Part shown: positions 1 to 10,090 of the stretch, piece by piece
Layout of the letters: the number at the start of each line of letters is the position of its first letter
Position numbering within the stretch: position 1 is the stretch's first letter
From: Citrobacter sp. FP75
Lineage (GTDB): Bacteria; Pseudomonadota; Gammaproteobacteria; Enterobacterales; Enterobacteriaceae
Length of the DNA: 64,000 nucleotides
Reading direction: 5' to 3'
Assembly (NCBI RefSeq): GCF_018342065.1
Contig: NZ_JAFDOE010000002.1
Location: forward strand, 496,001 to 560,000
Notes under the pieces: model-generated
What the model was told of the DNA's origin: nothing
Database searches by the model: none
Seen by the model: the letters and a program-made list of their open reading frames with translations, nothing else
Program-made: the position numbers and the translations under genes

Positions 1-191
1 TGATTGGTGGTACGAGCCTGATGGGCGGGATCGGGACCATTGGCGGCACCATTATCGGCGCATTCATCATGAGCGTGCTGAAAAATGGCCTCAACCTGAT
101 GGGCGTCTCCCAGTTCTGGCAGATGGTGGCAATGGGTGTGGTGGTCATTGCGGCAGTTTATCTCGACACATTACGCAAAAAAATTCGTTGA
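1..191 (+). CDS. Sugar ABC transporter permease, C-terminal end (partial)
   Basis: Only the last 62 residues are in the window; the 5' end lies upstream. The frame ends in a TGA at 189-191. It reads as a glycine-rich loop with GTIGGTIIGAF, then a hydrophobic segment and a short basic tail (LRKKIR). This is the typical C-terminus of RbsC/AraH-type inner-membrane permeases. The next gene is a matching periplasmic binding protein 73 bases downstream, so the two belong to one ribose-type importer. The substrate cannot be read from this fragment, and the ATPase must lie outside the window. Confidence 0.85.
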   Translation, partial: IGGTSLMGGIGTIGGTIIGAFIMSVLKNGLNLMGVSQFWQMVAMGVVVIAAVYLDTLRKKIR

Positions 192-264
192 TTTACGCTC
201 CCGGAAGTCACGGGGCATCATAACCCTGACGTTTAGGGTGACTCACTCAGAACGGAGTACAACA

Positions 265-1215
265 ATGAAAACCAGGCATTTTGTCTATGCGTTATCCCTG
301 CTGGCCTGCATGACAACCAGCGCATTGGCTAAAGATATGAACCTCCCCGTTGTCAGTAAAGGCTTCCAGCATGAATTTTGGCAAACCGTAAAAATGGGAA
401 CTGAAGCGGCGGCGAAAGAGCTGGGGGATAAAACCAGCTATGTCGGCCCGGCGGATGAAACACAGATTGCTGAGCAGATTCAGTTGGTTGAAAACGCAAT
501 GGCGCAAAAACCTAACGGGCTGCTGCTGGCTGCGTTAGACGCCAATGCCCTCGCACCACTGGTGGAAACGGCTAATTCACGCGGCATTAAGGTCGTCACC
601 TTTGACTCTGGCGTGAACTCCGACATCCCGGTCAGCTTTGTGGCAACCAATAACCGCAAAGCCGGTGCAGAAGCCGCTGATGCGCTCGCCGCTGAAGTGG
701 GCAGCAAAGGAAAAGTCGGCATTATTGCGCACGTGGCCGGTACTTCTTCCGCGATTGAACGTTCGGAAGGGTTCATTGCCCGCATGAAGGAAAAATATCC
801 GGACATCAAGGTTCTGCCAGTCCAGTACAGCGACGGGGATCCGCAAAAAGCGATGGATAAAACTATCGATATGATTCAGGCGAACCCTGACATTGCCGGA
901 ATCTATGGTACCAACGAAGGCTCAACGCTGGGCGTGGCGAATGCAATTGATAGTCAAAACCTGAAGGGCAAAGTGAAGGTGATTGGTTTTGACAGCACCG
1001 AAGCGATTATTGCCTTCCTGAAGTCCGGCGTCATCCAGGGCTTTGTGGTGCAGGATGCTTACCAGATTGGTTATCAGGGTATCAAAACATTGAACGCCGC
1101 CGTGTCGGGTCAGGCTGTTCCGAAAGAGATTGATATCCCGGTTAAATTTGTTAATGCGAAGAATATTGATACGCCGGAAATCGACAAGTTATTACATCCA
1201 TTCGGTAAAAAATAA
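265..1215 (+). CDS. Periplasmic sugar-binding protein of an RbsB-type ABC importer
   Basis: The protein has 316 residues. I chose the ATG at 265 because GGAG lies just upstream and the product then begins with a normal signal peptide (basic start, hydrophobic core, ALA before KD near residue 22); an in-frame upstream extension has no such features. Cys15 follows LLA, so a lipoprotein form is possible but the lipobox is weak. The mature part follows the periplasmic binding protein type I fold, with DANALAPLVETANSRGI, VTFDSGV, IYGTNEGSTLG and VIGFDS, all as in RbsB relatives. It should deliver a sugar to the permease encoded just upstream. The linked FGGY kinase and FucA/FucO suggest a pentose or deoxyhexose ligand, which is inference. 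Confidence 0.88.
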   Translation: MKTRHFVYALSLLACMTTSALAKDMNLPVVSKGFQHEFWQTVKMGTEAAAKELGDKTSYVGPADETQIAEQIQLVENAMAQKPNGLLLAALDANALAPLVETANSRGIKVVTFDSGVNSDIPVSFVATNNRKAGAEAADALAAEVGSKGKVGIIAHVAGTSSAIERSEGFIARMKEKYPDIKVLPVQYSDGDPQKAMDKTIDMIQANPDIAGIYGTNEGSTLGVANAIDSQNLKGKVKVIGFDSTEAIIAFLKSGVIQGFVVQDAYQIGYQGIKTLNAAVSGQAVPKEIDIPVKFVNAKNIDTPEIDKLLHPFGKK

Positions 1216-1221
1216 GACCGT

Positions 1222-1248
1222 TGGGGCGACATCGCTCGCCCCATTTTT
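1222..1248 (+). terminator. Intra-operon hairpin with T-run after the binding-protein gene
   Basis: The arms TGGGGCGA (1222-1229) and TCGCCCCA (1236-1243) pair perfectly around six bases and are followed by five Ts. It has the form of an intrinsic terminator but sits between the binding-protein and kinase genes. In ABC operons such hairpins often protect the binding-protein mRNA and reduce readthrough, so downstream genes are made at lower levels. That role is inferred. Confidence 0.7.
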
Positions 1249-1269
1249 AGCCAGCGTCAGGGAGTGGTT

Positions 1270-2850
1270 ATGAGCAGCGGATATTTCCTCGGTGTGGATG
1301 TCGGTTCCGCCAGCGTCAGGGCGGGTGTATTTGATGCCAGCGGCACGCGGCTGGCCTTTGCGACATTTCCCATCTCGCAGTTTCGACCCGGCCCGGAGCG
1401 GGTCGAACAATCATCCACCGAGATCTGGCAGCAGGTTTGTCATGCGGTGAAAGGCGCGGTGTCATCAGCGGGGATCCCTGTCGAGGAGATTCGATCGCTG
1501 GGATTCGATGCCACCTGTTCCCTGGTTGCCCTCGATGAACAGGGGCAGGGGCTGGCGGTTTCACCTGGCGAATCGCCAGACCATAACATCATCATGTGGA
1601 TGGATCATCGTGCGGGAGATGAGACCAAACGCATTAACGCCACGCAAGATCCGGCCCTGCGCTATGTGGGCGGTGAAGTCAGCGTCGAAATGGAACTTCC
1701 CAAAGTGCTGTGGCTGAAAAATCATTTTCCCGCAACGTGGCAGCGTGCGTATCGATTCTACGATCTGGCGGATTTTCTGGTCTGGAAGGCGACCGATAGA
1801 GATGTGGCGGGCCTATGTACCCTGACCTGTAAATGGAACTATCTGGCGCACGAACAACGTTTTAGTCACTCCCTGCTCGATGCCGTTGAATTAACGGATT
1901 TGCTCAATAAAATCCCGTCGCGCATTCTGCCGCCGGGGGCCGCTGTTGGCACGCTCAGCCCTGGTGCGGCGCAGGCGTTGGGACTGACCACTCGTGTTGT
2001 GGTCGCCAGCGGGATGATTGATGCGCACGCGGGCGGTGTGGCGCTTGCCGGTGCTCAGCCCGCAGGAACGCTGGCGTTGATCAGCGGCACGTCAAACTGC
2101 CATATGTTGTGCAGCGAGCAGGAAATCCATACACCTGGCGTATGGGGACCGTACTGGTCGGCGATGCTACCCGGATACTGGCTGACCGAAGGTGGGCAAA
2201 GTGCTGCCGGGGCGTTAGTCGACTGGACGCTTCAGGAGTCAGGTGCCAGCGCGGACCTGTTTGGTAAAGCAGAAGCGCGGGGCTGTCATCCGATTGTGCT
2301 GGTTAACGAATGGGTGGCGGCACTGGAAGAACAAGAATCCGAGCCGGGACGCGAACTGCATGTGTTGGCCGATCATCATGGAAACCGCTCACCGCGTGCG
2401 CGACCGGATGCCCGTGGCAGCGTATGTGGCTTGACTCTTGAACGCGGCGAGCGGCAGGTTGCCCGCTTGTATCTGGCAACATTGCAGGCGATTGCCTGCG
2501 GAACGCGGCACATCATGGAAGTGATGCGCGAAAATGGACACACCATTTCGCGACTGACGCTGTGCGGGGGGGCTACGCACAATCCGCTGTGGCTACGCGA
2601 GTATGCTGATGCGACAGGTTGCGATATTCATCTGATGCAGGAAGAAGATGCTGTGACGCTGGGCGCGGCGATTACCGGCGCGGTCGCCTGCGGGGCGTGG
2701 GCGAATTTTCCAGCGGCCTGTCAGGCGATGGTGCGGCCTGGTGATGTGATCAAAGCAAATCCTAAGCGTCAGGACTATTATGCGCGTAAATATCAGGTTC
2801 ATCTGACCATGTGGGGTCAGCAGCAGGTGCTTAACCAACTGATGCAGTAA
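1270..2850 (+). CDS. FGGY-family carbohydrate kinase
   Basis: This 526-residue kinase phosphorylates a sugar or ketose with ATP in the cytoplasm. The N-terminal phosphate-binding signature GVDVGSASVRAGVFD and WMDHRAGDE belong to the ribulokinase/ribitol-kinase branch of FGGY kinases. ASGMIDAHAGG carries the likely catalytic Asp, GTSNCHM is near the domain junction, and LCGGATHNPLW forms the C-terminal adenosine site. The ATG at 1270 is preceded by AGGGAG; a GTG six bases earlier is too close to that site. It lies directly behind the binding protein and ahead of a LacI regulator, so it probably acts on the imported sugar after isomerisation. D-ribulose, L-ribulose or L-fuculose are all possible substrates. 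It is not an obvious FucK. Confidence 0.85.
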   Translation: MSSGYFLGVDVGSASVRAGVFDASGTRLAFATFPISQFRPGPERVEQSSTEIWQQVCHAVKGAVSSAGIPVEEIRSLGFDATCSLVALDEQGQGLAVSPGESPDHNIIMWMDHRAGDETKRINATQDPALRYVGGEVSVEMELPKVLWLKNHFPATWQRAYRFYDLADFLVWKATDRDVAGLCTLTCKWNYLAHEQRFSHSLLDAVELTDLLNKIPSRILPPGAAVGTLSPGAAQALGLTTRVVVASGMIDAHAGGVALAGAQPAGTLALISGTSNCHMLCSEQEIHTPGVWGPYWSAMLPGYWLTEGGQSAAGALVDWTLQESGASADLFGKAEARGCHPIVLVNEWVAALEEQESEPGRELHVLADHHGNRSPRARPDARGSVCGLTLERGERQVARLYLATLQAIACGTRHIMEVMRENGHTISRLTLCGGATHNPLWLREYADATGCDIHLMQEEDAVTLGAAITGAVACGAWANFPAACQAMVRPGDVIKANPKRQDYYARKYQVHLTMWGQQQVLNQLMQ

Positions 2851-2914
2851 GACAAATGTTTAAAATACTTTTATTATTGTGACTGGACGTTTTGGATGTG
2901 AACTGGGGCATAGA

Positions 2915-3913
2915 ATGGCTAAAACAGTAGAACAGATAGCCAGCGATCTGAATTTATCGGTGACGACTGTGCGATTGGTGCTGAATGGGAAAGCTGAGCA
3001 ATATCGTATCAGTGTTAAAACCCAAACGCGCATTAATGAATACGTTGAGCGTTATGGTTATGTCATAAACCATTCGGCGCGTAGCCTTAAACTGAATAAA
3101 ACGGATACGCTGGGGCTGATTGTGCCCAATATTTCCAACGTCTTCTTTGCTACGCTCGCTGAAAAACTTGAGCAACGCTGCCGTCGTTCTGGATATCAGT
3201 TAACGATTAGCTGTACTTATGATGATGTTGATTACGAGAACAAATTAACCAAAGCGTTAATTGCGCGTAATGTTGATGGACTTTTTATTGTTCCTTCAAC
3301 ACTCGAAAATCAGCAACATCATTTACGTCAGGTCAGAAAACCGATGGTATTACTTGACCGTGATTTTAAGTACACCGATAACGCACTGGTAGAAAGCCAT
3401 AATATTTTAGGCGGTGAAAAGCTCACGCAAAGTTTGTTTGACGCTGGAAAATCGCCGATCTGGTTTTTAGTCGGCGATACCGGACTGCCCAGTATTGGCG
3501 ATCGTTTGCAGGGTTATCTTAATGCATTGAGTAATAATGGTATTTCGCATCGTGACTGGGTGCGTGAAGGTCCGGATAACACGCCAGATGGCGGCTACCG
3601 ATTGATGGAAAAACTGATCGGCGAGCAGGGATGTCCGCAGGCATTTATCGCCTCGTCATTACCTGTGCTGGAAGGCGCCGTTGTCGCTATCCGTAATCGT
3701 TTCGGCGTTATTCCTCCTGATATTAATATCGGGACATTCGATGAACATCCGATGCTGGGATTCCTCGCCAATAATGTCTGGTCAATGCAGCAGGATGAAA
3801 ACGTCTGGGCCGATAAAGCCTTCGATATGATGATGAGTGCCATTGAAGATCAGCCGATTAAAGAAACGGTAAAAGTTCCGATGAAGTTAATTAAGCGTGT
3901 AAGACAACAATAA
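2915..3913 (+). CDS. LacI/GalR-family transcriptional regulator
   Basis: The protein has 332 residues. The N-terminal helix-turn-helix is clear (TVEQIASDLNLSVTTVRLVLNG, split here by its two helices), followed by a hinge region and a periplasmic-binding-protein-like effector domain with LGLIVPNISNVFFATLAEKLE and GTFDEHPMLGF. The ATG at 2915 places the DNA-binding domain at the very start; the longer in-frame extension adds only unrelated residues. It sits between the kinase and fucA, so it most likely controls this sugar locus, either from a site near 3946-3961 or upstream of the transporter outside the window. Whether it represses or activates is unknown. Confidence 0.88.
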   Translation: MAKTVEQIASDLNLSVTTVRLVLNGKAEQYRISVKTQTRINEYVERYGYVINHSARSLKLNKTDTLGLIVPNISNVFFATLAEKLEQRCRRSGYQLTISCTYDDVDYENKLTKALIARNVDGLFIVPSTLENQQHHLRQVRKPMVLLDRDFKYTDNALVESHNILGGEKLTQSLFDAGKSPIWFLVGDTGLPSIGDRLQGYLNALSNNGISHRDWVREGPDNTPDGGYRLMEKLIGEQGCPQAFIASSLPVLEGAVVAIRNRFGVIPPDINIGTFDEHPMLGFLANNVWSMQQDENVWADKAFDMMMSAIEDQPIKETVKVPMKLIKRVRQQ

Positions 3914-3945
3914 TATCGCTTTAAAAATAAATCAGCTAACTGAAT

Positions 3946-3961
3946 CTGAATAACAATTCAG
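3946..3961. promoter_or_regulatory. Inverted repeat in the fucA upstream region
   Basis: CTGAAT (3946-3951) and ATTCAG (3956-3961) form a perfect inverted repeat with a 4-base spacer. It lies in the 138-base gap between the LacI-type gene and fucA. It could be an operator for that regulator or just a small hairpin. No clear promoter hexamers could be assigned beside it. Confidence 0.35.
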
Positions 3962-4051
3962 TGGCTGCTCATATCTGAAACCTGACCCGTCTTACTCTGC
4001 GGCTGCATTTTCGCAATCAAGACGAGGGGAAACTGTACCCGGAGAATCATT

Positions 4052-4699
4052 ATGGAAAGAATGCGTTTATCGCGAGAAATCATTGAAACCTGTCTCGAAA
4101 TGACCAGCCTGGGGCTGAATCAGGGAACGGCAGGAAATGTGAGTGCACGTTATGAAAATGGAATGCTGATCACACCCAGCGGAATTCCTTACGAAAGACT
4201 TACTGAAAATATGATCGTGTATGTGGATAACGACGGTAATTATGATAAAGAACAATTACCTTCCAGTGAATGGCGTTTTCACCTCGCAGCCTACCAGACA
4301 CGACCAGAGGCCAATGCGGTGGTCCATAATCATGCGATTCATTGTACCGCGGTATCGATTCTCAACCGTCCTATCCCGGCGATCCATTACATGATTGCGG
4401 CGGCGGGTGGAAATTCTATTCCGTGCGCGCCGTATGCGACGTTCGGTACGCGTGAACTGTCAGAGCACGTGATCGTGGCGCTGAAAGACCGTAAAGCAAC
4501 GCTGTTGCAGCATCACGGGCTGATTGCCTGCGAGGCAAATCTGGAAAAAGCACTGTGGCTGGCGCATGAAGTGGAAGTCCTGGCCCGTCTTTATCTGAGC
4601 ACGCTGGCGATCGTCGATCCTGTTCCGGTGCTGGATGATGACGAGATAGCCATAGTGCTGGAGAAATTCAAATCCTATGGATTACGTATTGAAGAGTAA
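4052..4699 (+). CDS. fucA: L-fuculose-1-phosphate aldolase
   Basis: This class II aldolase has 215 residues, the same as E. coli FucA, and matches it over the whole length by recall. It cleaves L-fuculose 1-phosphate to dihydroxyacetone phosphate and L-lactaldehyde and also accepts related ketose 1-phosphates. The zinc and catalytic residues are present: Glu73 in SSEWRFH, His92 and His94 in VVHNHA, and His155 in LLQHHGL. fucO follows after 27 bases, so the two form an operon as in E. coli. The fuc permease, isomerase and kinase genes that normally lie next to fucA are replaced here by an ABC/FGGY/LacI cassette. Confidence 0.95.
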   Translation: MERMRLSREIIETCLEMTSLGLNQGTAGNVSARYENGMLITPSGIPYERLTENMIVYVDNDGNYDKEQLPSSEWRFHLAAYQTRPEANAVVHNHAIHCTAVSILNRPIPAIHYMIAAAGGNSIPCAPYATFGTRELSEHVIVALKDRKATLLQHHGLIACEANLEKALWLAHEVEVLARLYLSTLAIVDPVPVLDDDEIAIVLEKFKSYGLRIEE

Positions 4700-4726
4700 T
4701 TTCGCATAGCGAAAAGGAGAAATACG

Positions 4727-5875
4727 ATGGCGAACAGAATGATTCTGAATGAAACGGCATGGTTTGGCCGGGGAGCTGTTGGGGCGTTAACCGATGAAGT
4801 GATTCGTCGGGGGTATCGCAAGGCGCTGATTGTGACCGATGCAAACCTGGTGCAGTGCGGTATTGTCGATAAGGTGACATCAAGGATGGACGCGGCGGGT
4901 CTGGCGTGGGAAATTTTTTCCGGCGTTATCCCCAATCCTACTATTGCGGTGGTACAGGAAGGGTTAAATGTCTTTGAGCAAAGTGGTGCCGATTATCTGA
5001 TTGCCATTGGCGGCGGCTCCCCGCAGGACACGTGCAAAGCAATTGGCATTATCCACAATAACCCTGAGTTTTCTGATGTGCGTAGTCTTGAGGGCTTATC
5101 GCCAACGCGCAGCCCAAGCGTGCCGGTGATGGCTATCCCGACAACGGCAGGGACGGCGGCGGAAGTGACCATTAACTACGTGATCACTGATGAGGAAAAC
5201 CGGCGCAAGTTTGTCTGTGTTGATCCACATGATATCCCGCAGGTGGCGTTTATCGATGCTGACATGATGGACGGTATGCCCGCGGCGTTAAAGGCGGCCA
5301 CCGGTGTGGATGCGTTGACCCATGCCATTGAAGGTTACATTACTCGTGCGGCCTGGGCGCTGACGGATGCGTTGCACATTAAAGCCATTGAGATCATTGC
5401 CGGGTCGTTGCGCGGATCTGTCGCCGGTGATAGCCAGGCCGGTGAAGCCATGGCGCTGGGTCAGTATGTTGCCGGAATGGGGTTTTCCAACGTCGGCCTG
5501 GGATTGGTGCATGGCATGGCGCACCCGCTGGGGGCGTTTTATAACACGCCACACGGCGTCGCCAACGCCATTCTGCTCCCGCATGTGATGCAGTACAACG
5601 CCGACTTTACCGGGGATAAATTCCGCGATATCGCCCGTGCAATGGGCGTGAAGGTGGAAGCGTTGACGCTGGATGAAGCGCGTAAAGCCGCTGTGGATGC
5701 AGTATTTGCCCTTAATCGTGATGTGGGGATCCCACTGCATTTACGCGATGTTGGCGTGCGCAAAGAGGATATCCCGGCGCTGGCGCAGGCGGCATTTGAC
5801 GACGTATGCACCGGTGGTAATCCGCGTGAAGCGAGCCTGGGCGATATCGTCGAGCTGTACCACACCGCCTGGTAA
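4727..5875 (+). CDS. fucO: Lactaldehyde reductase (iron-dependent alcohol dehydrogenase)
   Basis: The 382-residue protein matches E. coli FucO throughout. It reduces L-lactaldehyde, the product of FucA, to 1,2-propanediol with NADH under anaerobic conditions. It belongs to the group III iron-containing dehydrogenases: the NAD-binding GGGSPQD, the metal-binding stretch GVDALTHAIEGY (Asp and His ligands) and GLVHGMAHPLGAFYNTPHG with further His ligands are all intact. A GGAG ribosome-binding site precedes the ATG. Its location next to xni and sdaB is conserved in E. coli, which supports orthology. Confidence 0.95.
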   Translation: MANRMILNETAWFGRGAVGALTDEVIRRGYRKALIVTDANLVQCGIVDKVTSRMDAAGLAWEIFSGVIPNPTIAVVQEGLNVFEQSGADYLIAIGGGSPQDTCKAIGIIHNNPEFSDVRSLEGLSPTRSPSVPVMAIPTTAGTAAEVTINYVITDEENRRKFVCVDPHDIPQVAFIDADMMDGMPAALKAATGVDALTHAIEGYITRAAWALTDALHIKAIEIIAGSLRGSVAGDSQAGEAMALGQYVAGMGFSNVGLGLVHGMAHPLGAFYNTPHGVANAILLPHVMQYNADFTGDKFRDIARAMGVKVEALTLDEARKAAVDAVFALNRDVGIPLHLRDVGVRKEDIPALAQAAFDDVCTGGNPREASLGDIVELYHTAW

Positions 5876-5891
5876 TCACCTGGCGTTTATC

Positions 5892-5944
5892 TGGCCTACA
5901 GGGTTGTACGATAAGTAGGCCGGATAAGCGCAGCGCCGTCCGGC
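5892..5944. repeat. REP (BIME-type) element between fucO and xni
   Basis: The core at 5919-5944 reads GCCGGATAAGCG followed by CAGCGCCGTCCGGC, the classic enterobacterial REP palindrome. A degraded second half with GGCCTACAGG lies at 5892-5910. It sits between the convergent ends of fucO and xni, where REP elements commonly protect mRNA 3' ends or bind DNA gyrase. Confidence 0.8.
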
Positions 5945-5951
5945 AATAAGA

Positions 5952-6725
<774 letters not shown>

Positions 6726-6782
6726 TCAGGCTGTAGGGTAACATTCACGGCGGGGTGAGGCGAATAGTTGGATGCAAAATGG

Positions 6783-6810
6783 GAAGAGGCCTCGCAAAAG
6801 AGGCCTCTTC
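6783..6810 (-). terminator. Hairpin downstream of sdaB
   Basis: Ten-base perfect arms GAAGAGGCCT (6783-6792) and AGGCCTCTTC (6801-6810) flank an 8-base loop just beyond the sdaB stop. Read on the minus strand the hairpin is followed by a weak T stretch (ATTTT). It most likely ends the sdaC-sdaB transcript. Confidence 0.65.
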
Positions 6811-6818
6811 AGAGACGG

Positions 6819-8186
6819 TTAATCGCAGGTGACAATCTTCATCGCCAGGCCGCCGCGAGAGGTTTCACGGTACTTGGCATTCATGTCTTTACCGGTCTCG
6901 TACATGGTTTCGATAACTTTATCGAGACACACGCGCGGCTCGCTGGTACGGCGCAGCGCCATACGTGCTGCGTTAACCGCTTTAACCGAGGCAATGGCGT
7001 TACGCTCAATGCACGGGACCTGAACCTGGCCCGCAACCGGGTCGCATGTCAGACCCAGGTTGTGTTCCATACCGATTTCCGCCGCGATGCACACCTGCAT
7101 TGGGCTACCGCCCAGCAGTTCAGCCAGACCCGCCGCTGCCATTGAGCAGGCCACGCCAACCTCACCCTGGCAGCCCACTTCGGCACCCGAGATAGAGGCG
7201 TTCATCTTGTACAGTGAACCAATAGCGCTCGCGACCAGCATGTAACGAGCCAGCGAGTTAGCGTTCACTTCGCGGATAAACTTGTCATAGTACGCCAGCA
7301 CCGCAGGGACGATCCCACACGCGCCGTTGGTCGGGGCGGTAACCACACGTCCACCGGCCGCATTCTCTTCGTTAACTGCCAGCGCGAACATGTTGATCCA
7401 GTCCACAACCGCCATCGGATCGGTGGTGGTTTTGTCCTGGCTGACCAGCATACGACGCAACGCCGCCGCACGACGTGGCACGCGCAGTTTACCCGGCAAT
7501 ACGCCTTCGGTAGTGATACCACGCTCAATCCCGCTACGCATCACTTCCCAGACGTTAGCAAAATGCTGTTCCAGCTCTTCTTTGCTGTGCAGGGCCAGTT
7601 CGTTTTGCATCATCAGACCGGAAAGCGACAGGCCGGTTTCCTGGCAATGTCGTTGCAGATCGGCTGCGGATTTGTACGGATATGGCACGTTTACCGGCGA
7701 GCTGCTCGGCAGGCCGAAATGTTCTTCATCAACGATGAAACCACCGCCAATGGAATAGTAAGTCTGGCTATAAATAGCTTTTTCGCCGGCCAGTGCGGTA
7801 ATGCGCATGCCGTTTTCGTGCAGGGACAGATTGCCCGCATGGAAATTCATGCACTTATCGACCGGAAACTCAACTTCATGCTGACCGTCTGCCAGCAGCA
7901 AGCGTCCGTGAGTATTCACATCCTGGATAAAGGCCGGGATGGCATCGATGTCTACGGTATCAGGCAGATTACCCGCCAGGCCCATAATAATTGCGATGTC
8001 AGTGTGGTGGCCTTTCCCCGTCAGAGACAGAGAGCCGTAAACATCAACCACTACGCGGGTTACGTCAGTGAGTATTCCGCGTGCAATCAGGTCGTCCGTG
8101 AATTGTTTGCCTGCTTTCATCGGGCCGACAGTGTGGGAACTGGAGGGGCCAATGCCGATTTTGAAGATATCGAATACGCTAATCAT
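6819..8186 (-). CDS. sdaB: L-serine dehydratase 2 (iron-sulfur)
   Basis: This 455-residue cytoplasmic enzyme deaminates L-serine to pyruvate and ammonia using a [4Fe-4S] cluster. The beta domain begins MISVFDIFKIGIGPSSSHTVGPM. The alpha domain has APTNGACGIVPAVLAY, EVGCQGEVGVACSMAAAG and GLTCDPVAGQVQVPC, which contain the conserved cluster cysteines. It matches SdaB in length. The serine transporter gene sdaC lies 53 bases upstream on the same strand, so uptake and degradation are co-expressed. Confidence 0.95.
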   Translation of the reverse strand: MISVFDIFKIGIGPSSSHTVGPMKAGKQFTDDLIARGILTDVTRVVVDVYGSLSLTGKGHHTDIAIIMGLAGNLPDTVDIDAIPAFIQDVNTHGRLLLADGQHEVEFPVDKCMNFHAGNLSLHENGMRITALAGEKAIYSQTYYSIGGGFIVDEEHFGLPSSSPVNVPYPYKSAADLQRHCQETGLSLSGLMMQNELALHSKEELEQHFANVWEVMRSGIERGITTEGVLPGKLRVPRRAAALRRMLVSQDKTTTDPMAVVDWINMFALAVNEENAAGGRVVTAPTNGACGIVPAVLAYYDKFIREVNANSLARYMLVASAIGSLYKMNASISGAEVGCQGEVGVACSMAAAGLAELLGGSPMQVCIAAEIGMEHNLGLTCDPVAGQVQVPCIERNAIASVKAVNAARMALRRTSEPRVCLDKVIETMYETGKDMNAKYRETSRGGLAMKIVTCD

Positions 8187-8239
8187 GAGGCGTCCATTGT
8201 GTATCGAGGTGCGCCGCCCCGGGGAGCGGCGCAGGGTAA

Positions 8240-9529
8240 TTAACTGAACAGAGAGTAGAAAATAGCGGAGATAGCGATCAGGCCCATAATCACAACGAAG
8301 ACGTTGCTGATATGGCCACTGTACTTACGCATTGCCGGTACTTTCTGAATTGCATACATCGGCATCAGGAACAGAATCATCGCGATGATCGGGCCACCCA
8401 GGGTCTCAATCATACCGAGGATGCTCGGGTTCAGCGTAGCCACGATCCAGGTGGTGACCAGCATGAACAGCGCAGTGATTTTGTTCAGTTTGTTGATTTC
8501 GATGGATTTGCCTTTGCCGCGCAGAGACTTAATCACCATACCGTTGAAACCTTCACGCGCGCCCAGGTAGTGGCCGAGGAAGGATTTGGTGATAGCGATA
8601 ATCGCGATGATCGGTGCCATCCAGGCAATGACCGGCGCGTTAAAGTGGTTCGCCAGATAAGACAGGATGGAGATGTTCTGCTCTTTTGCCGCAGCCAGAT
8701 CCGCCGGGGACAGGCTAAACACGCAGCTGAAGACGAAGAACATAACGGTCAGCACCATCATGATGTGAGCAAATGCCAGGATCTTAGAGCATTTCTTCTC
8801 AGCTTCATCACCGTACTCTTCACGCTTCGCCACGGCGAAGGAGGAGATGATTGGTGAGTGGTTGAAGGAGAACACCATGACCGGAATTGCCAGCCACAGA
8901 GTCAACAACAGGCCATTGCCGGTGGTTGCTGCAGAGTCAAAAGACAGGGTTTCCAGAATCGCACCGCTCCACTGTGGGATCAGGTACAGCGCCAGCAACA
9001 TCAGAGCCGCAACGAACGGGAATACCAGGATGCTCATCGCCTTCACGATCATCTGCTCACCGAAGCGCACGATGGTCATCATGCCGACAATCAGGATCAG
9101 CGACAGGATTGCGCGCGGTGGCGGCGTAATCGCCAACTGGTGGGTCAGGAAGCTCTCAACGGTATTGGTGATAGCCACGCTGTAAACTAACAGAATGGGG
9201 TAGATAGCGAAGAAGTAGAGCAGTGTAATCAGTTTACCTGCGCCAACGCCAAAGTGTTCTTCTACAACTTCGGTAATATCTTCACCCGGATTTTTACCGG
9301 ACAACACGAAGCGAGTCAGGCCACGGTGTGCAAAGAAGGTCATTGGGAAGGCAAGAATAGCCATGATGATCAGCGGGATCAGACCGCCAACGCCTGCGTT
9401 AATTGGCAGGAACAATACGCCCGCGCCAATCGCCGTGCCGTAAAGGCCCAACATCCACATGGTGTCAGTCTTGCGCCATGCGCTGCGGGTCTGGCCCGTG
9501 ACGATAGTGCTGGTTTGCGTGTTTTCCAT
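8240..9529 (-). CDS. sdaC: L-serine/H+ symporter
   Basis: The protein has 429 residues, about eleven hydrophobic segments and the fold of the STP/HAAAP amino-acid permeases. It imports L-serine with protons and also serves as the colicin V receptor component in E. coli. [22 protein letters not shown] near the N-terminus is the family signature. It is first in the sdaCB operon and has a long upstream region of about 470 bases before the ppnN terminator. Confidence 0.95.
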   Translation of the reverse strand: MENTQTSTIVTGQTRSAWRKTDTMWMLGLYGTAIGAGVLFLPINAGVGGLIPLIIMAILAFPMTFFAHRGLTRFVLSGKNPGEDITEVVEEHFGVGAGKLITLLYFFAIYPILLVYSVAITNTVESFLTHQLAITPPPRAILSLILIVGMMTIVRFGEQMIVKAMSILVFPFVAALMLLALYLIPQWSGAILETLSFDSAATTGNGLLLTLWLAIPVMVFSFNHSPIISSFAVAKREEYGDEAEKKCSKILAFAHIMMVLTVMFFVFSCVFSLSPADLAAAKEQNISILSYLANHFNAPVIAWMAPIIAIIAITKSFLGHYLGAREGFNGMVIKSLRGKGKSIEINKLNKITALFMLVTTWIVATLNPSILGMIETLGGPIIAMILFLMPMYAIQKVPAMRKYSGHISNVFVVIMGLIAISAIFYSLFS

Positions 9530-10002
9530 CTATTTCTCCTGGAGGAAGCTTAAAAAGTCAGGTTTGGGTTCAATCCAATGAAAAAAGGCCTGACTGTAAA
9601 ACGAATTCCGATTAGCGATTTTTTATATAATTTTTCGCCGTAATAATTTTCGGGCGGAAAGATACATTTTAGTTATGAATGTATCAGTGATCGCGATCCC
9701 AAATGCAATAATCCACTTTTTATGTGGATAAATTTGGACCATTAATCTATTAAAAAATAACCAAAGCGGATTTACGGGCGCGAAGGCTAGCATTAACGAC
9801 ATATGGCGTGAAAGACAAAGCGAGAAGATACGAGTGTTGCGCTGCAAAAACTGTCGTTTTCAGTGGATTCTGGTGACTAATGATAATTTGTGGAGATAAA
9901 TCACGGTCGGGCTTGGAAGGTAAACGTTTGCGTATTGAGGGTTTTCTGGTGAAATATCATTGATGTTTATGTTATTGAATGAGCTATGTGACTGGTATCA
10001 CT
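9530..10002 (-). promoter_or_regulatory. Long untranslated/regulatory region upstream of sdaC
   Basis: This stretch of about 470 bases has no convincing gene. It is AT-rich near 9600-9760 and should hold the sdaC promoter. A CRP-like sequence TGTGA-N6-TCACT occurs at 9987-10002, one base off the consensus, but it is about 460 bases from the sdaC start codon. I found no other site that I would assign. Confidence 0.45.
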
Positions 10003-10038
10003 AAAAAAGCCGGCTGGCAGCAAGGCCAAATCCGGCTT
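10003..10038 (-). terminator. Intrinsic terminator of ppnN
   Basis: On the minus strand AAGCCGG and CCGGCTT pair (plus positions 10032-10038 and 10007-10013) and are followed by a run of Ts (plus-strand A-run at 10003-10008). It lies 52 bases after the ppnN stop. Confidence 0.8.
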
Positions 10039-10090
10039 GTATATGGACAAATCTGTCACCGCGGTAGCCGTGGCCACCGGGTGTAAAACG

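Noticed and set aside
9987-10002. CRP-like site as a proven regulator site for sdaC
   Set aside because: The match is good (TGTGA-N6-TCACT) but it is about 460 bases from the gene, so I mention it only inside the upstream region.
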